Source: DAOTWY01 sp003696565 (lineage in GTDB: Bacteria; Chloroflexota; Anaerolineae; Aggregatilineales; Phototrophicaceae). Taken from it: 64,000 nucleotides of DNA. The translations under genes and the position numbers were made by a program. Each line of letters opens with the position of its first letter. The stretch's first letter is position 1. Positions 63,211-64,000 of this stretch are shown here, piece after piece. The stretch lies in NCBI GenBank assembly GCA_034435635.1, contig DAOTWY010000038.1:62001-126000 (forward strand). Direction: 5' to 3'. The notes beneath the pieces are model-generated. The model was not told the DNA's origin. It worked only from the letters and a program-made list of their open reading frames with translations, and searched no databases.

Positions 63211-64000
63211 CAGTGATGATTTATGCCAAATTTGTGGCAAGCAAGCCATTTGTAACGGTATGGGTGTCATCAAATATGAGGTTCCTATCGACCATCCGAA
63301 CTTCGGCAAACTATTCCGTTGCCCCAATAACCCACCCAGCCAAGATATCACCTGGCGAGATCGCCTGCGCGCTCTTGGGAATCTCAGTGCTTATGCTGAG
63401 CAAACTTTTGCTAATTTTGAATATGACCTGATGCAACTGTTGCCAGCAGAGCAAGCTTCTTTGGAACACGCCTTTAATACAGCCCAGCGTTTTGCAGAAC
63501 ACCCTCAAGGCTGGTTATTATTAGAAGGGGAATATGGGTGTGGCAAAACCCACCTTGCCGCTGCTATTGCCAATTATCACGTTGATCAGGGCGATAGCGT
63601 GCTGTTCATCACCGTACCAGATTTGCTTGATCATCTACGTGCCGCCTATGGTCCGTCTTCTGAAGTTGGCTATGATGAGATGTTCGAGAGTATTCGTAAT
63701 GCGCCATTGTTAATCTTAGATGATCTTGGTGTAGAAAACCCCAGCCCATGGGCACAAGAAAAACTGTTCCAACTTTTAAATCACCGCTATGTCAAACGCC
63801 TGCCGACGATCATCACCACCAACGTCGATATCAACACCCTAGACTCACGCATCCGCAGCCGAATGTTAGACCGCGATGTGGTCTCACGAGTGATTATCAA
63901 CGCACCAGATTATCGCTCAAAGGTTCAAAATGAGCGAAAAGAACTACAAACCAGCCTCACTTTATATAAAGATATGACCTTTGAAACCTTTGAGACGAAT
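63131..64000 (+). CDS. DnaC-like helicase loader ATPase (cut by window edge)
   Basis: This open frame has at least 290 residues and no stop before the window ends. ATG 63131 lies 6 bases after AAGGAAGGAG and inside the end of the DnaD-like gene (80-base overlap, different frame). An N-terminal zinc-like part has CQICGKQAIC and a later RCPNN. The AAA+ domain has Walker A GEYGCGKTHLA (about 132-142), Walker B LLILDDLG (about 194-201) and the sensor IITTNVD. The segment TFANFEYD before the ATPase is typical of DnaC/DnaI loaders. A similar run, KDMTFETFETN, appears at the window end, hinting at more domains. Confidence 0.88.
   Translation, partial: MRNLGDELKKAVNAISQGNMPTSSTTNSDDLCQICGKQAICNGMGVIKYEVPIDHPNFGKLFRCPNNPPSQDITWRDRLRALGNLSAYAEQTFANFEYDLMQLLPAEQASLEHAFNTAQRFAEHPQGWLLLEGEYGCGKTHLAAAIANYHVDQGDSVLFITVPDLLDHLRAAYGPSSEVGYDEMFESIRNAPLLILDDLGVENPSPWAQEKLFQLLNHRYVKRLPTIITTNVDINTLDSRIRSRMLDRDVVSRVIINAPDYRSKVQNERKELQTSLTLYKDMTFETFETN

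Overview
The window looks like chromosome from a Chloroflexota bacterium, probably Anaerolineae-like. This is inferred from the overall gene set (FHA signalling proteins, lipoproteins with Thr/Pro-rich linkers, fused GlyQS, extended complex I subunits) and moderate GC. No rRNA or other lineage marker is present to prove it. There is no phage, insertion sequence, CRISPR array or ordinary tRNA gene. Almost all DNA is coding, and both edges cut a gene (tuf on the left, a DnaC-like helicase loader on the right).

Layout. 1-3533: minus-strand str operon (rpsL-rpsG-fusA-tuf) with a consensus promoter. 3570-6943: an FHA/degenerate-receiver protein, an acyl-CoA dehydrogenase and a renalase-like FAD protein. 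7106-7576: tmRNA with its own promoter and a following hairpin. 7601-15099 (plus): lipoprotein, ABC exporter, pth-mfd and a macro-domain protein. 15096-18651 (minus): MarR regulator, small FHA protein and a large membrane glycosyltransferase. 18703-35773 (minus): a complete 14-subunit complex I operon, nuoA to nuoN, with unusual additions. 36053-45157 (minus): alpha/beta hydrolase, Nudix-GNAT fusion, then the glyQS, dnaG, rpoD group. 45307-50412 (plus): ECF sigma with a small membrane partner, then rpoB alone behind tandem promoters. 50642-60372: radical SAM aminomutase-like enzyme, endonuclease V, Tat serine hydrolase, HAD phosphatase, DUF1028 protein, second glycosyltransferase, PadR/response regulator pair, LysM lipoprotein and a bifunctional nuclease. 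60725-64000 (plus): dnaB with a mini-intein, a DnaD-like protein and a DnaC-like loader.

The most unusual part is complex I. NuoJ carries an insert of about 225 residues resembling a DUF4397 beta domain. NuoL carries two His/Asp/Glu-rich insertions. NuoH is about 200 residues longer than usual. NuoG has lost the ligands of its C-terminal Fe-S site. A TPR protein gene lies between nuoF and nuoG. The operon also has a perfect 18-bp palindrome in the nuoA leader and an attenuator-like set of competing hairpins between nuoB and nuoC. Together these suggest a complex I with an added outer-face module and extra assembly or regulatory parts.

Other points: a 150-residue DnaB mini-intein without endonuclease; an FHA protein whose receiver has Glu in place of the phospho-acceptor Asp; rpoB without rpoC next to it; two copies of a 31-bp intergenic palindromic repeat; and an untranslated stretch before dnaB with successive hairpins.
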